Assembly (NCBI RefSeq): GCF_000246945.1
Contig: NZ_BAEX01000011.1
Location: 1-52,595 of the forward strand
Length of the DNA: 52,595 nt
DNA from: Myroides injenensis M09-0166
GTDB taxonomy: Bacteria > Bacteroidota > Bacteroidia > Flavobacteriales > Flavobacteriaceae
Direction of reading: 5' to 3'
The first letter of the stretch is position 1. Every line of letters starts with the position of its first letter. Below the pieces are notes generated by a model. That model was not told where the DNA came from, did no database searches, and saw only the letters and a program-made list of their open reading frames with translations. Made by a program: the position numbers and the translations under genes. Positions 51,697 to 52,595 of the stretch are shown piece after piece.

Positions 51697-52053
51697 TTAA
51701 TCAATAAATTTTGATTCTAAGAAATAGTTAACAATGGCTTCCTTCATTAAGACACTTTGCTCTCCAGCCTTAAGGGCAGGTAAATGTTCTTTTACATTGT
51801 AGTGAGGCCATCCATCATTGTCAAAATGGTCAAACTCGTAGTAACCATATGGCTCTAGTAATCTGCATATAGCAATATGCATCAAATTTACCTTTTCGTC
51901 TTTTTTATATTTCTTTTTTATTTTACCTAGCTCTTGCACTCCTATCAGGTAAATGATTGCCTCAATATCTAAGGTCTCTCCATCCCCAAATCGGTCTGAT
52001 ATTTTCTTAACTAAGGATTCCCACCTTTGTTTTAATTGTTCGTCTCTTGCCAT
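51697..52053 (-). CDS. Conserved protein of unknown function
   Basis: A 118-residue soluble protein from ATG 52053 (MARDEQLKQRWESLVKKISD). It is helical with an acidic/aromatic centre (CRLLEPYGYYEFDHFDNDGWPHYN) and has no membrane segment, signal peptide or metal motif that I recognise. The frame is open upstream to an ATG at 52101, but a full promoter (-33 at 52099-52101, -7 at 52073-52080) lies in that stretch, so translation must start at 52053. It has the look of a conserved flavobacterial protein, with normal codon use. It stands alone upstream of pheS. Confidence 0.75.
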   Translation of the reverse strand: MARDEQLKQRWESLVKKISDRFGDGETLDIEAIIYLIGVQELGKIKKKYKKDEKVNLMHIAICRLLEPYGYYEFDHFDNDGWPHYNVKEHLPALKAGEQSVLMKEAIVNYFLESKFID

Positions 52054-52072
52054 ATTAATAATAATAATAGTA

Positions 52073-52101
52073 CAAAGATACAATTTAGTATTTATCGTCA
52101 A
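52073..52101 (-). promoter_or_regulatory. Promoter of the 51697-52053 gene
   Basis: Minus strand TTG (52101 to 52099), an 18-base spacer and TATCTTTG (52080 to 52073) match the Bacteroidota -33/-7 promoter, as also seen before tRNA-Cys. It ends 19 bases before the ATG at 52053. Confidence 0.7.
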
Positions 52102-52595
52102 TAAACTTAAAAATATGGATTGGGTTATCTGACAGCAATTTTTAGTATGGATTGGCTATGTTATAATTTAATAATTGTGTAGCTGTCAGAAATGAATTAG
52201 CACTATTTGTATTGCGATATTATCATCTAAATGAAAGTTTAGGTTAGGAGGACGTATTTAATCGATTAAACCGATTCATCACTTCGTATTACTACTAATG
52301 AAAAGATTATATGTAAGAATTATCTCCTTATTCACAGCATTTAGAATGCCTAAATCATCAACAACTTATCTTTATCTCTTATTAATGCTGGTTTTAGAAT
52401 TTGTCATGTGAAAAAATAAAGGGAATATTTTAATTGTCTTTAGTTTTACAGTAATTGTATAAAACCGAATTACAAATTAATTTAATGGTAAATGACAAAT
52501 GTAAAAATAGCTTTTAAGCTGATGTAAGGTTTAGCTATGTAGACTTAGTTTGTGATAACTATTTTTAAACTGAAATAGTGGAGATATGAAATTAC
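52102..52595 (+). other. Gene-free right edge
   Basis: About 490 bases. It holds a 14-base perfect palindrome (TTTAATCGATTAAA, 52257-52270) and a 37-codon frame (52298-52411) without protein character. The last bases read GGAGATATGAAATTAC, so a gene may start at 52586 and continue beyond the window, but ten bases are too few to call it. Confidence 0.4.

Noticed and set aside
52298-52411. 37-codon frame near the right edge
   Set aside because: Short, no promoter or recognisable character; such frames are expected by chance in 490 spacer bases.

Overview
The window reads as a chromosomal segment of a low-GC member of the Flavobacteriales (Bacteroidota), most like a Flavobacteriaceae-type genome such as Myroides or Flavobacterium. 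Four things point there: repeated TAnnTTTG -7 boxes of the Bacteroidota primary sigma factor, almost no Shine-Dalgarno sequences, gene neighbourhoods typical of the group (purD, DUF6341, DUF6427, upp, DUF4254, GT9; M23 peptidase, GH3, DUF6909), and a Bacteroides-type acylornithine carbamoyltransferase inside the arginine operon. The genus is inference. I saw no rRNA, CRISPR array, integrase, transposase or prophage.

Layout. 1-4700: a minus-strand envelope-stress-like trio (DUF6327-like, holin-like, YtxH), glnS, folB, a tRNA-Cys with its own promoter and terminator, and a LysE-family exporter. 4747-7598: RNase R, whose start is displaced by a one-base frameshift in an A7 tract, translationally coupled to a secreted GIN-domain protein. 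7927-16000: acyl-CoA synthetase, rpiB, a secreted flavodoxin-RidA fusion divergent from an AraC regulator, an uncharacterised protein, DUF1294, tex and tatA. 16150-16260 holds a strong foldback repeat.

16486-34049 is one long surface-polysaccharide region. Three conserved genes (M23 peptidase, GH3, DUF6909) run directly into a Wzz-like chain-length protein, then rmlC, a C-terminally short rmlD, wecB, a Wzx flippase, glycosyltransferases of the GT32, GT2 and GT4 types, two Wzy/WaaL-like membrane proteins, a reversed epimerase gene, a UDP-glucuronate decarboxylase and the initiating phosphoglycosyltransferase. A hairpin terminator closes it. This is a Wzx/Wzy-type O-antigen or capsule cluster; rmlA and rmlB are not in the window.

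34148-39683 returns to conserved genes for purine and pyrimidine salvage and LPS-core-type functions. 40250-48803 is an arginine operon: GNAT acetyltransferase, argG, argC, argD, argF', argB, argE, argH. Upstream of it lies a 35-codon reading frame with two rare CGG arginine codons whose stop codon sits inside a terminator-like hairpin. I read this as an arginine attenuator, and it is the most interesting regulatory signal here. The ArgF' enzyme carries Ala at position 90, where the known succinyl- and acetylornithine enzymes have Pro and Glu.

49086-52595 holds a PaaE-like flavin/2Fe-2S reductase with an inverted repeat over its promoter, pheS, a small conserved unknown gene and a gene-free right edge.
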